A stretch of 17,657 nt of DNA from an uncultured Cloacibacillus sp. (GTDB lineage: Bacteria; Synergistota; Synergistia; Synergistales; Synergistaceae): assembly GCA_934511335.1 (NCBI GenBank), contig CAKSWL010000011.1, positions 1 to 17,657 on the forward strand. The letters run 5' to 3'. Within the stretch, counting starts at the first letter, position 1; every line of letters begins with the position of its first letter. The translations under genes and the position numbers were made by a program. Positions 5,261 to 11,194 of the stretch are shown here, one piece after another. The notes under the pieces are model-generated. The model saw only the letters and a program-made list of their open reading frames with translations. It was not told the DNA's origin and ran no database searches.

Positions 5261-5509
5261 ATGAGCTTTTCCCTTTTTCACGGAAAACCTGAGCTTTACA
5301 GGCTCGCGTTCGAGCTTGAAAACAAGCTCGAAAAAATTGCTGAGCTTGAGGCCGAAAACAAGTCTCTGAAAAACAAAATCAATAAGCAGGCCTCGACCTT
5401 CCAGCAGAAGTTGGCCGCGCTTGAGAAAGAAAACAAAGACTTGCGCGGCAAGAACGAGTGCCAACAAAAAAAGTTCGAGGAAATAAAGGCGGTTCTGCAT
5501 GTCAACTGA
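5261..5509 (+). CDS. Coiled-coil protein, 82 aa
   Basis: ATG 5261 has AAAGGAGGT 7 bases upstream, a near-perfect site. From residue 14 to 79 the protein is a continuous Lys/Glu-rich helix with leucines at heptad spacing (LENKLEKIAELEAENKSL, then LAALEKENKDLRGKNE), so it should form a parallel coiled-coil dimer of roughly 60 residues. The N-terminus (MSFSLFHGKPELYRL) is a short separate cap. It ends 8 bases from the end of the opposing gene 5518-5763. No family recognised; a DNA-binding or structural adaptor is possible. Confidence 0.75.
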   Translation: MSFSLFHGKPELYRLAFELENKLEKIAELEAENKSLKNKINKQASTFQQKLAALEKENKDLRGKNECQQKKFEEIKAVLHVN

Positions 5510-5517
5510 AAGGGGAT

Positions 5518-5763
5518 TCAGACTTGAAAAAGCTTGATAACAAACTGCACGATCTCGCCGAAGTGTTCAACGAACAGCGTTGCGGCAATGGTAAGCGGAA
5601 TCTTTATTATCTCAAATCTGTGTTCGAGCTTTCTTTCGGCTATCTTCTCGGCCATCTCCTTGGCCTTCTGCTTTTCTAGCGCCGCCTCGGCGTTGCGCTG
5701 GTTGGCGACCATCGTGTTGTATTCCATCGTGCCATACTTCGGCACCTTGGTATATCTCTCCAC
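5518..5763 (-). CDS. Small protein: charged helix plus C-terminal membrane segment, 81 aa
   Basis: GTG 5763 is chosen because GGGGAG lies 6 bases before it; the first ATG is 12 codons in, and the longer frame to 5904 has no binding site. Residues 20-50 are an Ala/Glu/Lys-rich helix (AEAALEKQKAKEMAEKIAER). Residues 52-81 are amphipathic to hydrophobic (IIKIPLTIAATLF, then IVQFVIKLF), probably one membrane-associated helix or hairpin. It repeats the coiled-coil-then-membrane plan of 2754-2954 and lies tail-to-tail with the coiled-coil gene 5261-5509. Function unknown. Confidence 0.65.
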   Translation of the reverse strand: MERYTKVPKYGTMEYNTMVANQRNAEAALEKQKAKEMAEKIAERKLEHRFEIIKIPLTIAATLFVEHFGEIVQFVIKLFQV

Positions 5764-5897
5764 GTTTCTCTCCCCTTGCAGTCCCCAGCGCCCGCCGAAA
5801 GGCGCGGCAGCAAAGACCCCACCCCCGGCAGACACCGGCGAAACTGCGCGGTTGTAATTGATTGTCAGCACTTTCAATCTATCACGTGTTCCCGCCG

Positions 5898-5928
5898 TTG
5901 TCAATAATAAATCTCATAATTATGGGAT
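5898..5928 (+). promoter_or_regulatory. Third operator of the 4158/4189 type with a weak promoter
   Basis: ATCTCAT-AATT-ATGGGAT (5911-5928) has the same 7-4-7 form as the operators at 4158 and 4189, and its left arm equals the right arm of the 4189 site read on the other strand. A possible promoter TTGTCA (5898-5903) with -10 TATGGG (5921-5926), 17 bases apart, overlaps it. It precedes the Cro-like gene and the early operon. In the rest of the gap (5764-5897) I see no gene. Confidence 0.6.
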
Positions 5929-5946
5929 TTGAAAGGAGGATAAGCA

Positions 5947-6180
5947 ACGGCAAATCGTACAAAGCATACCGGCTCCCCTCTGGCCGCGCAGCTGGCCGCC
6001 GAATTCAGAGCCCGCAGAGAGGCCGCCGGGTATACGCAGCAGCAGGTTGCCGACGCGATCGGCGTTGACCAGACGGTCGTCAGCGCGTGGGAACGCGGCA
6101 AGTGGCTCCCCCGCCTCGCTACCGTCGTCAGCCTCTCCGAGCTGTACGGCTGTGACGTCGGCGATCTACTGAACCCATGA
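5947..6180 (+). CDS. Cro-like HTH protein, probable ACG start, 77 aa
   Basis: A clear XRE-type HTH domain is read in this frame: EFRARREAAGYTQQQVADAI, GVDQTVVSAWERGKWLPRLA, VVSLSELYGCDVGDLLN. No ATG, GTG or TTG exists between the upstream in-frame TAA (5941-5943) and the domain. ACG 5947 lies exactly 7 bases after AAAGGAGG (5932-5939), the spacing of a true start, and gives the N-terminus (M)ANRTKHTGS. ACG may be a rare start codon or a single-base change from ATG; CTG further in lacks a binding site. Its stop overlaps the next ATG (ATGA). Position at the head of the early operon, behind an operator shared with the repressor control region, suggests a Cro role. Confidence 0.75.
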   Translation, partial: TANRTKHTGSPLAAQLAAEFRARREAAGYTQQQVADAIGVDQTVVSAWERGKWLPRLATVVSLSELYGCDVGDLLNP

Positions 6181-6347
6181 AACGCCATCCCCGCGCAGTC
6201 GTGCCGCAGATGCGCGTCTTTGTCTGCCCCGCCTGCGGCACGAAAACCACCGTTACCAAGGTGAAAGGCCGGACAAGCCCCGGGCATAAGAAGAATCTTT
6301 ACTGCTACGTGTGCCGCAAGACCACACCGCAGGAACAGCTTGAATGA
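6177..6347 (+). CDS. Small zinc-ribbon protein, 56 aa
   Basis: ATG 6177 overlaps the previous stop (ATGA), so translation is probably coupled. The protein has two CxxC pairs about 25 residues apart (CPACG at 18-22 and CYVCR at 43-47), the pattern of a zinc ribbon, in a basic, Thr- and Lys-rich sequence. Zinc-ribbon proteins of this size in phage early operons are mostly uncharacterised and may bind nucleic acid or host proteins. Confidence 0.75.
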   Translation: MKRHPRAVVPQMRVFVCPACGTKTTVTKVKGRTSPGHKKNLYCYVCRKTTPQEQLE

Positions 6348-6362
6348 AAGGAGTGACGCCCC

Positions 6363-6590
6363 GTGCCCCGCGTTACATATACCTCGCCCCCGGTCAGCAA
6401 GGCGCTTGTTGACGATATCCGCCGCAACTACGGCGGTATGCTCAATCTCACGGCTGTCGCAAAGCTGCTCAACCGCCACCGCGACACCGCCCGCAAGTTC
6501 ATGGACGGCGTTCCGGCATACAACATCAATGGCCGCCGCTACTGGACGGCGACGGATGTTGCCCGCCGCCTCGAAGAAGTAAGAATTTAA
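6363..6590 (+). CDS. Excisionase-like winged-helix DNA-binding protein, 75 aa
   Basis: GTG 6363 follows AAAGGAG by 9 bases. Residues 12-40 form a helix-turn-helix (LVDDIRRNYGGMLNLTAVAK, then LLNRHRDTARKFM) and 50-72 resemble the wing and last helix of MerR/excisionase-like domains (AYNINGRRYWTATDVARRLE). Proteins of this type act as excisionases bending attachment-site DNA or as small activators. It is far from int, so a regulator role is as likely as excision. Confidence 0.7.
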   Translation: MPRVTYTSPPVSKALVDDIRRNYGGMLNLTAVAKLLNRHRDTARKFMDGVPAYNINGRRYWTATDVARRLEEVRI

Positions 6591-6602
6591 GGAGATAGAA
6601 AA

Positions 6603-6818
6603 ATGTGTGACTGGATAGTTTCCCATATGCCCCGCCTCACGGCTTGGGTCGGCAATATGTCGCTGGCCGGGCAGCTCGTCCTTGCCTTTGCCGCGCTCTT
6701 CGCGCTCGTCTTTGGCTATTGCCTCGTCAGGCGCTGCGCCGAAGTCCTCCCCTGCTGCGACAGGGAAGAGTTCGATCCCTCTTGGATGGACGCCGAGCTG
6801 TACGAGGTGGACGCATGA
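6603..6818 (+). CDS. Small membrane protein, 71 aa
   Basis: ATG 6603 follows AAGGAGATAGAAAA. One strong membrane helix spans about residues 18-43 (GNMSLAGQLVLAFAALFALV, then FGYCLVRRC), with basic residues and Cys just after it and an acidic C-terminal tail (REEFDPSWMDAELYEVDA). The layout suggests a single-pass protein with the acidic tail in the cytoplasm. Its end overlaps the next ATG by 4 bases. Not recognised. Confidence 0.65.
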   Translation: MCDWIVSHMPRLTAWVGNMSLAGQLVLAFAALFALVFGYCLVRRCAEVLPCCDREEFDPSWMDAELYEVDA

Positions 6819-6928
6819 CCCAGATACCCGACGCGCCGTATATTCGGGAGGCTGAAACCATCGGCTATCCCGTCGGCGGCGGCGATGAAGAACTTGACCC
6901 CGGCGACTGCCCGGTGCTCCGGCTATGA
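6815..6928 (+). CDS. Very small acidic protein, 37 aa
   Basis: ATG 6815 overlaps the preceding stop (ATGA) and its own stop overlaps the next ATG at 6925, so it is a tightly coupled cistron. The sequence is acidic with a central glycine run (YPVGGGDEELDPGDCPVL) and no clear fold. The two 4-base overlaps are the main evidence that it is real. Confidence 0.6.
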   Translation: MTQIPDAPYIREAETIGYPVGGGDEELDPGDCPVLRL

Positions 6929-7176
6929 GTTCCGCGTCTGCCATCGCCTCGGAGTACGCCCACCGCCACACGCCCAACCCCTGCAAGGACTGCCCGCGCC
7001 GCGCTGTGTACTGCCGCCGCGGCTGTGCCGACTGGCAGGATTATCTTCGGCGCTTCGCCCAGACCCGCCGGATGATAGAGCAGAATTTCAATAAAGAACA
7101 CGCGGCGCAGGAATTTCTTCTGGCGAATGCCGCCAGAGAGAACGCGAAGAAGCGCCGCCGCAGGAAAGGAGGTTAG
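6925..7176 (+). CDS. Small cysteine-rich, basic phage protein, 83 aa
   Basis: ATG 6925 overlaps the previous stop. Residues 20-40 carry four Cys (NPCKDCPRRAVYCRRGCADW), a zinc-finger-like cluster, followed by a long charged helix and a terminal basic run (AKKRRRRKGG). Proteins with this CxxC-Cx3C-type cluster and an aromatic residue after it are common in early operons of Firmicutes phages, with unknown function. A nucleic-acid-binding role would fit the basic tail. Confidence 0.75.
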   Translation: MSSASAIASEYAHRHTPNPCKDCPRRAVYCRRGCADWQDYLRRFAQTRRMIEQNFNKEHAAQEFLLANAARENAKKRRRRKGG

Positions 7177-7186
7177 CCCCGCCAAC

Positions 7187-7363
7187 ATGGAAATACAGCA
7201 TCCCTATGACTGCATCTTTTTCCCCGGCCCCCGCGGCAGCATCGGGCGCGGCGCTGTCTGGTGCGATGATAAGTCAAAATGCGCCGTCTGCGGGTGGAAT
7301 CCCCGCGTAAGTGAAAAACGAATGGAAAAATACAAGGAGGAAAACAGCATTGATAACAGTTGA
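7187..7363 (+). CDS. CxxCGWNP-type small protein, 58 aa
   Basis: ATG 7187. An AGGAGG lies 14 bases upstream, longer than ideal, but no other start fits between them; the frame extending upstream overlaps the previous gene without a binding site. The protein has the motif CAVCGWNPRV (residues 35-44) after an earlier Cys pair region (YDCIFF, VWCDDKS). This CxxCGWNP signature recurs in short Clostridia phage proteins and probably binds zinc. The end overlaps the start of the next gene by 14 bases. Confidence 0.7.
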   Translation: MEIQHPYDCIFFPGPRGSIGRGAVWCDDKSKCAVCGWNPRVSEKRMEKYKEENSIDNS

Positions 7364-7616
7364 TAAAGCAAAGGGCATCTGCGAGACAACCGGCACCGGC
7401 CTTGAGCTCACCACGGATACAGCCAATATTGTCGCCAGCTTCTGCGAATCGCTCATTGAGGATCGCAAGCCCGGCACGTCGAAGCTCGAGGCCATAAAGG
7501 GCGCAAAGACGCTGCTCAACGCCTCAGTGAACGTCGGTATTGCTTCTGCCCTTTCCGACGCTCTCTCCGGCGAAGAAAGCGTTCCCGGCGGGGAGGATTC
7601 CAACAGTGCCGAATGA
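7350..7616 (+). CDS. Small alpha-helical phage protein, TTG start, 88 aa
   Basis: TTG 7350 is chosen because AAGGAGG (7334-7340) lies 9 bases before it; the in-frame ATG 7311 lies inside the previous gene without a site. The protein begins MITVDKAKGICETTG and is mostly helical, with a terminal Gly/Glu/Ser-rich acidic tail. The central section (IVASFCESLIEDRKPG, LEAIKGAKTLLNASVNVGIA) has no motif I can name. It lies just upstream of the recombination genes. Confidence 0.65.
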   Translation: MITVDKAKGICETTGTGLELTTDTANIVASFCESLIEDRKPGTSKLEAIKGAKTLLNASVNVGIASALSDALSGEESVPGGEDSNSAE

Positions 7617-7815
7617 AACCGGCGTCGCCGAGTACGTCCGCGCAGACGTCAGTCTCTTCTTTGAGCCGGGGCATATTGCCTGTCAATACTGCCCACTTTT
7701 AGAGGTATATTCCCGCAATCAGTGCCGCCGTACCGGCGAATACATAATTGATACCCGCTTCACCACCGGGCGCTACTGCCCGCTTAATTTTACCGATAAA
7801 GGAGACAACACATAA
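7606..7815 (+). CDS. Small cysteine-rich protein, 69 aa
   Basis: GTG 7606 follows GGGAGG by 9 bases and overlaps the end of the previous gene by 11. Cys residues occur as HIACQYCPLLEVY, NQCRRTGEYI and GRYCPLNF, a 4-Cys set that can hold one zinc ion. Small proteins with this IxCxxCPLL and QCRRTGEYI wording recur next to phage recombination genes in Clostridia. The TAA overlaps the ATG of the ATPase gene by one base (TAATG), so the two are translationally linked. Confidence 0.7.
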   Translation: MPNETGVAEYVRADVSLFFEPGHIACQYCPLLEVYSRNQCRRTGEYIIDTRFTTGRYCPLNFTDKGDNT

Positions 7816-8462
7816 TGGGCATTCCCGTTCTCGTCCTCGGCGAATCCGGCTCCGGCAAGTCGGCCAGCCTCCGGAACTTCGACCCCGAAGACGTCAGTAT
7901 CTTCAACGTGGCCGCAAAACCTCTCCCCTTCCGCAAAAAGCTCCCCTCCCGCAGCACCAGTGACTACGGCGTTATCATGCAGAGCATACAGGCCAGCGCG
8001 AAGAAGTCCTTCGTCATTGACGATTCTCAGTATCTCTTATGCTTTGAGAGCTTCGCCAAGGCCAAGGAAATGGGCTACGGCAAGTATACGGATATGGCGC
8101 TGCACTTCTATGACCTCGTTCAGTTCGTCATCCGCCAGACCCCGCCCGACGTCATCGTCTATTTCTTGCACCATACCGAGACCGCTGAGAACACCGGCAA
8201 GATAAAGGCCAAGACCATGGGGAAGATGTTGGATAACCAGCTCACCCTTGAAGGGCTGTTTTCCATTGTCCTTATGTGCTTCACGGACGGCAAAAAGCAT
8301 CTGTTCATCACGCAGTCGGACGGCAAAACCACCGCCAAATCCCCCATGGACATGTTCCCCGCCGAAATAGACAACGACCTCAAGGCCGTTGATCAGGCGA
8401 TAAGGGCTTATTATGACCTCGCTCCCGCAAAAGCAAAAGATGAAAAGGAGACCACAAAATGA
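7815..8462 (+). CDS. Sak4-like RecA-fold ATPase (phage recombination)
   Basis: A 215-residue P-loop ATPase with Walker A GESGSGKS at residues 9-16 and a Walker B-like VIDD at 67-70. Size and arrangement fit the AAA_24/Sak4 group, short RecA-core proteins that promote single-strand annealing in phages. A possible sensor strand, IVYFLHHTE, follows at about residue 115. The next gene, overlapping by 4 bases, is an SSB-like protein; Sak4 proteins are known to depend on a partner SSB. Substrates would be phage ssDNA ends and ATP. It could instead be a helicase-loader-like ATPase, but the pairing with SSB favours recombination. Confidence 0.8.
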   Translation: MGIPVLVLGESGSGKSASLRNFDPEDVSIFNVAAKPLPFRKKLPSRSTSDYGVIMQSIQASAKKSFVIDDSQYLLCFESFAKAKEMGYGKYTDMALHFYDLVQFVIRQTPPDVIVYFLHHTETAENTGKIKAKTMGKMLDNQLTLEGLFSIVLMCFTDGKKHLFITQSDGKTTAKSPMDMFPAEIDNDLKAVDQAIRAYYDLAPAKAKDEKETTK

Positions 8463-9046
8463 TAACCAGACCTTCAAATTGGGATAACGTTCAGGCGTTC
8501 ACAGACCGCCCCAAGCTCCCCGTCGGCGCGTATGTGTGCCGCATCAAGCGTGCCGTCGTCAAGGACGGTTCCACCGGCGCGCAGCTTTGCGTCCTCTTCG
8601 ATATAGAGGACGGCGAATATGCCGGTTTTTATGAGGCCGACTTCAACACGAACACTGCCGAAAGCAAAAAGTGGCGCGGCGTCCTCCGCCTCTTCCTCCC
8701 GAAGAACGACGGCTCCGAAAAGGATGAATGGACTAAATCCACGCTCAAGGGCTTCGTCACCTCCGTCGAGGAGTCCAACCGCGGCTATTGCTGGGATTGG
8801 GATGAAAATTCCCTCGCCGGGCTTGAGCTTGGCATCATCTTCCGCAATGAGGAGTGGGATTATAACGGCCGCACTGGCTGGGCTGTCCGCCCGTTCCGTG
8901 CCTGCTCCGTCGATACCGTGCAGGACGGCGACTATAAGCTTCCCCCGGATAAGCCGCTCAAAGGCTCCCCCTCTTCTGCCACCCCGGGCGCGTCCTCTGG
9001 TGCGTTTACCGATTACAATGCCAATGAAGACGACTTGCCGTTCTGA
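8459..9046 (+). CDS. SSB-like single-stranded DNA-binding protein
   Basis: A 195-residue protein with a beta-rich body (about 20-150: LPVGAYVCRIKRAVVKD, QLCVLFDIEDGEYAGFYEAD, GLELGIIFRNEEWDYNGRTG), consistent with an OB fold, then a Pro/Ser/Gly-rich linker (about 160-180) and the acidic tip NEDDLPF. That tip is the hallmark of SSB proteins, where it recruits replication and recombination partners. It overlaps the Sak4-like gene (ATGA), suggesting equal production of the two. The body resembles the DUF669-type phage proteins more than bacterial SSB, so the name is by analogy. Confidence 0.8.
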   Translation: MITRPSNWDNVQAFTDRPKLPVGAYVCRIKRAVVKDGSTGAQLCVLFDIEDGEYAGFYEADFNTNTAESKKWRGVLRLFLPKNDGSEKDEWTKSTLKGFVTSVEESNRGYCWDWDENSLAGLELGIIFRNEEWDYNGRTGWAVRPFRACSVDTVQDGDYKLPPDKPLKGSPSSATPGASSGAFTDYNANEDDLPF

Positions 9047-9188
9047 TTGGTATTGGTTCATCTTTGCGGATGGGTATCAGCTCTGCACGCGCGGCCTTGA
9101 CCGCGCTGAGCTGGCGCATGAAGTCGCCAAGCACGGCGCGCTCATCCGCAAAGAGCCGGAAAGGAGTGCCCCGTGCCAAACCGAATAA
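9024..9188 (+). CDS. Small protein of phage early operons, 54 aa
   Basis: ATG 9024 lies inside the SSB-like gene (23-base overlap, other frame), and the stop at 9188 overlaps the next gene by 16. The core reads WYWFIFADGYQLCTRGLDRA followed by ELAHEVAKHGALI: two strands, a turn, then a helix. I recall very similar WYW-xF-xDGY-x-xC proteins from Clostridia phages. The conserved look and the packing between two sure genes support it; the function is unknown. Confidence 0.65.
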   Translation: MKTTCRSDWYWFIFADGYQLCTRGLDRAELAHEVAKHGALIRKEPERSAPCQTE

Positions 9189-9931
9189 TCAAAGAAAGCA
9201 TCCGTACAAGCAAAAGTGTAAATGCAATGTCGGATTTTCAGTTTCGGCTTTGGGCTTATTTACTTACATATGTTGACGATTACGGGCGCGGCAGTGCTGA
9301 CCCGGAATTGCTTAAAGGCTTTGTGTTCCCTCGGCGCAAAGGCGTGACCGAGGGAACTATACAGAAAACGCTTGCAGAATTGGCGACCATAGGCTCTGTA
9401 ATCCTCTATGAAGTTGACGGAGAGCCGTACCTATGTTTTCCGAACTGGAGCGAACATCAAACAGTAAGAAACAAAGTCAGTAAATTCCCCGCACCCGACG
9501 ACGCCTTGCTTGCGGGCGCAAGCATTCGCATACAATTGAAATCAACTGAAAGCAGTTGCAATCAATCGCATACAAATGTTCCCGTAATCCAATCCGAATC
9601 CGAATCCGAATCCAATCCGAAAGAGAGCGCGCCCGCGCGCCACGCCCACGGGCAGTACCAGTGGGTCAAGCTGACGGACGAAGAGTATTCCCGCCTGCTT
9701 GCTGACCTTGGCGAGGCTGAGCTTGCCCGCTGCATCGCCTATGTGGACGAGGCCGCACAGTCTACGGGCAACAAGAACAAGTGGAAGGACTGGAATCTTA
9801 CCCTCCGCAAATGCCATCGTGACGGCTGGGGGCTTGACCGCCGCGCCAATCGCAGCGCCTCCGCGCCCCGTGATTATTCCTCCCTCAAAAACAGCTTTTC
9901 CAGCCTTGACAATATCGCCAAAAACATCTGA
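9173..9931 (+). CDS. Phage replication initiator-like protein (N-terminal winged helix), 252 aa
   Basis: GTG 9173 follows GGAAAGGAG. Residues 1-105 resemble the winged-helix domain of phage replisome organisers: RIIKESIRTSKSVNAMSDFQ, FRLWAYLLTYVDDYGRG, then GTIQKTLAELATIGSV and YLCFPNWSEHQTVRNKVSKF. A Ser/Glu/Asn linker (about 125-158) is encoded by short DNA repeats. Residues 160-225 form a helical domain (LTDEEYSRLLADLGEAELAR, KWKDWNLTLRKCHRDGWGLD) like the DnaD-type C-terminal domain that binds DNA and recruits helicase. It would bind the phage origin, possibly within its own gene (9526-9619). No DnaC/DnaI-type loader is visible nearby. Confidence 0.75.
   Translation: MPNRIIKESIRTSKSVNAMSDFQFRLWAYLLTYVDDYGRGSADPELLKGFVFPRRKGVTEGTIQKTLAELATIGSVILYEVDGEPYLCFPNWSEHQTVRNKVSKFPAPDDALLAGASIRIQLKSTESSCNQSHTNVPVIQSESESESNPKESAPARHAHGQYQWVKLTDEEYSRLLADLGEAELARCIAYVDEAAQSTGNKNKWKDWNLTLRKCHRDGWGLDRRANRSASAPRDYSSLKNSFSSLDNIAKNI
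9526..9619 (+). repeat. Repeat cluster in the initiator gene, possible replication origin
   Basis: TCGCATACAA occurs twice (9526-9535 and 9566-9575, 40 bp apart). Between them is inverted repeat CAACTG/CAGTTG (9543-9558). Then comes a tandem run of AATCC or AATCCG units (9586-9619, six units) that encodes the Ser-Glu linker. The stretch is more AT-rich than the flanks. Phage origins often lie inside the initiator gene as short iterons; that role is inferred. Confidence 0.4.
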
Positions 9932-9948
9932 CACGGAAAGGAGCGAAA

Positions 9949-10353
9949 ATGCCGAATTATAATCTCTATATGGCCGAAAAGAATATCGCGCCGAAGGATA
10001 TCATCTACGCCCTCCGCCCGGCCTATAAGACCTCGAAGATGCACGTTTCCTGCGCCGTCCATTCGGCGGAATCCGGCCTGTGCTTTGAGCCCGAGGCCGA
10101 AAAGCTCATTGTCGCCGCCTATGGCGACGGCCCCGGCCTCGTCTGCTCCGGCGGTGAAGCCTCCGCTCCGCAGGCCAAGAAGCCGAAGCCGAACCGCCGC
10201 AAGCCTCACAGGCTCGTTGTCTACGTTGACGACCCGCTGTTCCGCCGCATCCAGTCTGCCGCCTCCTCGCGCGGCTATGTTACCATGCAGGGCTTCTTGG
10301 AAAGCCTGCTTTATAAACTCGAAGAAGAAAAGGAGAATCCCCATGAAGTATGA
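9949..10353 (+). CDS. Phage protein with C-terminal ribbon-helix-helix-like domain, 134 aa
   Basis: ATG 9949 follows AAAGGAG by 5-6 bases. Residues 1-65 form an unassigned N-terminal domain (MAEKNIAPKDIIYALRPAYK, then SCAVHSAESGLCFEPEAEKL). A basic Pro/Lys linker (about 74-87) leads to residues 88-125, a strand followed by two helices (RLVVYVDDPLFRRIQSAASS, then GYVTMQGFLESLLYKLEEE), the order seen in Arc/CopG DNA-binding proteins. It lies between the initiator and the repeat protein, overlapping the latter by 11 bases. Likely DNA-binding; target unknown. Confidence 0.6.
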   Translation: MPNYNLYMAEKNIAPKDIIYALRPAYKTSKMHVSCAVHSAESGLCFEPEAEKLIVAAYGDGPGLVCSGGEASAPQAKKPKPNRRKPHRLVVYVDDPLFRRIQSAASSRGYVTMQGFLESLLYKLEEEKENPHEV

Positions 10354-11194
10354 ATTTACCGGTGAAACCAAACTTTGCTTTGGCATTATGTTGAAACGCA
10401 TTCGCGCAACTGCCGCAATAGAGAAATTCAACGTCGCTGCCGGCGACCTTGGCGGCTGGATAGAGGATGAGAAGAATCTTGACCAGTCCGGCGACGCTTG
10501 GGTGTACGGCGACGCTTGGGTGTACGGCGACGCTAGGGTGTACGGCGACGCTTGGGTGTACGGCGACGCTAGGGTGTTCGGCGACGCTAGGGTGTACGGC
10601 GACGGTAGGGTGTGCGGCGACGCTTGGGTGTACGGCGACGCTAGGGTGTACGGCGACGCTTGGGTGTTCGACAACGCTTGGGTGTTCGACAACGCTAGGG
10701 TGTACGGCGACGCTAGGGTGTTCGACAACGCTAGGGTGTTCGACAACGCTAGGGTGTTCGACAACGCTAGGGTGTTCGGCGACGCTTGGGTGTACGGCGA
10801 CGCTTGGGTGTACGGCGACGCTTGGGTGTACGGCGACGCTTGGGTGTACGGCGACGCTAGGGTGTTCGACAACGCTAGGGTGTACGGCGACGCTAGGGTG
10901 TACGGCGACGCTTGGGAAAAATCTCCGCTGTACATACAGGGCACGAAATACGCCTTTTACATGGCCACGGCGAACAAAGTCGGCTGCGGCTGTCAGGTGT
11001 TCACCTTCGCAGGTTGGCATAAGTTCTGGCGTAAGATCGCCGCGAAATTCGGTATGACCGAAGCCGAGCAGACCGAATACGTCAGTTACTTCAACCTTGC
11101 CTGCGAGCGCTACGGGAAGCTTGAGTTCAAAATCGACCTGACGGACGGCAGCGGAAATGATGAGCCGAAAAGCGAGGTAGACGATGGCGACTGA
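10343..11194 (+). CDS. Hexapeptide-repeat left-handed beta-helix protein, 283 aa
   Basis: ATG 10343 follows AGGAG by 7 bases. Residues 1-49 form a cap (FTGETKLCFGIMLKRIRATA, AAGDLGGWIEDEKNL). Residues 50-193 are 24 tandem hexapeptides of form (GD/DN)-A-(W/R)-V-(Y/F), which fit the left-handed beta-helix rule (aliphatic V, then small A four places later); three per turn gives 8 turns. Residues 194-283 form a mixed domain (YIQGTKYAFYMATANKVGCG, VFTFAGWHKFWRKIAAKFG) and an acidic tail. The stacked Trp/Arg and Tyr/Phe rows would make flat binding faces, perhaps for nucleic acid, polysaccharide or an assembly. No acyltransferase active site is seen. Similar cap-plus-repeat proteins occur in gut Clostridia phages; role unknown. 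Confidence 0.8.
   Translation: MKYEFTGETKLCFGIMLKRIRATAAIEKFNVAAGDLGGWIEDEKNLDQSGDAWVYGDAWVYGDARVYGDAWVYGDARVFGDARVYGDGRVCGDAWVYGDARVYGDAWVFDNAWVFDNARVYGDARVFDNARVFDNARVFDNARVFGDAWVYGDAWVYGDAWVYGDAWVYGDARVFDNARVYGDARVYGDAWEKSPLYIQGTKYAFYMATANKVGCGCQVFTFAGWHKFWRKIAAKFGMTEAEQTEYVSYFNLACERYGKLEFKIDLTDGSGNDEPKSEVDDGD
10490..10921 (+). repeat. 24 tandem 18-bp repeats inside the beta-helix gene
   Basis: The units have the form GGCGACGCTTGGGTGTAC. They vary almost only at three places: TGG or AGG (Trp/Arg), TAC or TTC (Tyr/Phe), and GGCGAC or GACAAC (Gly-Asp/Asp-Asn). One unit is more divergent (GDGRVC) and the last ends in EK. Near-identity at the DNA level means copy number can change by slippage or recombination. 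Confidence 0.95.

Noticed and set aside
5901..6986. Minus-strand frame of 361 codons
   Set aside because: It lies opposite several overlapping plus-strand genes with strong binding sites and clear HTH or zinc motifs, and it resembles no protein family; it is a by-product of GC-rich codon usage.
10490..10921. CRISPR-like array
   Set aside because: The units are contiguous 18-bp tandems without spacers, in frame with a protein; no cas genes are near.
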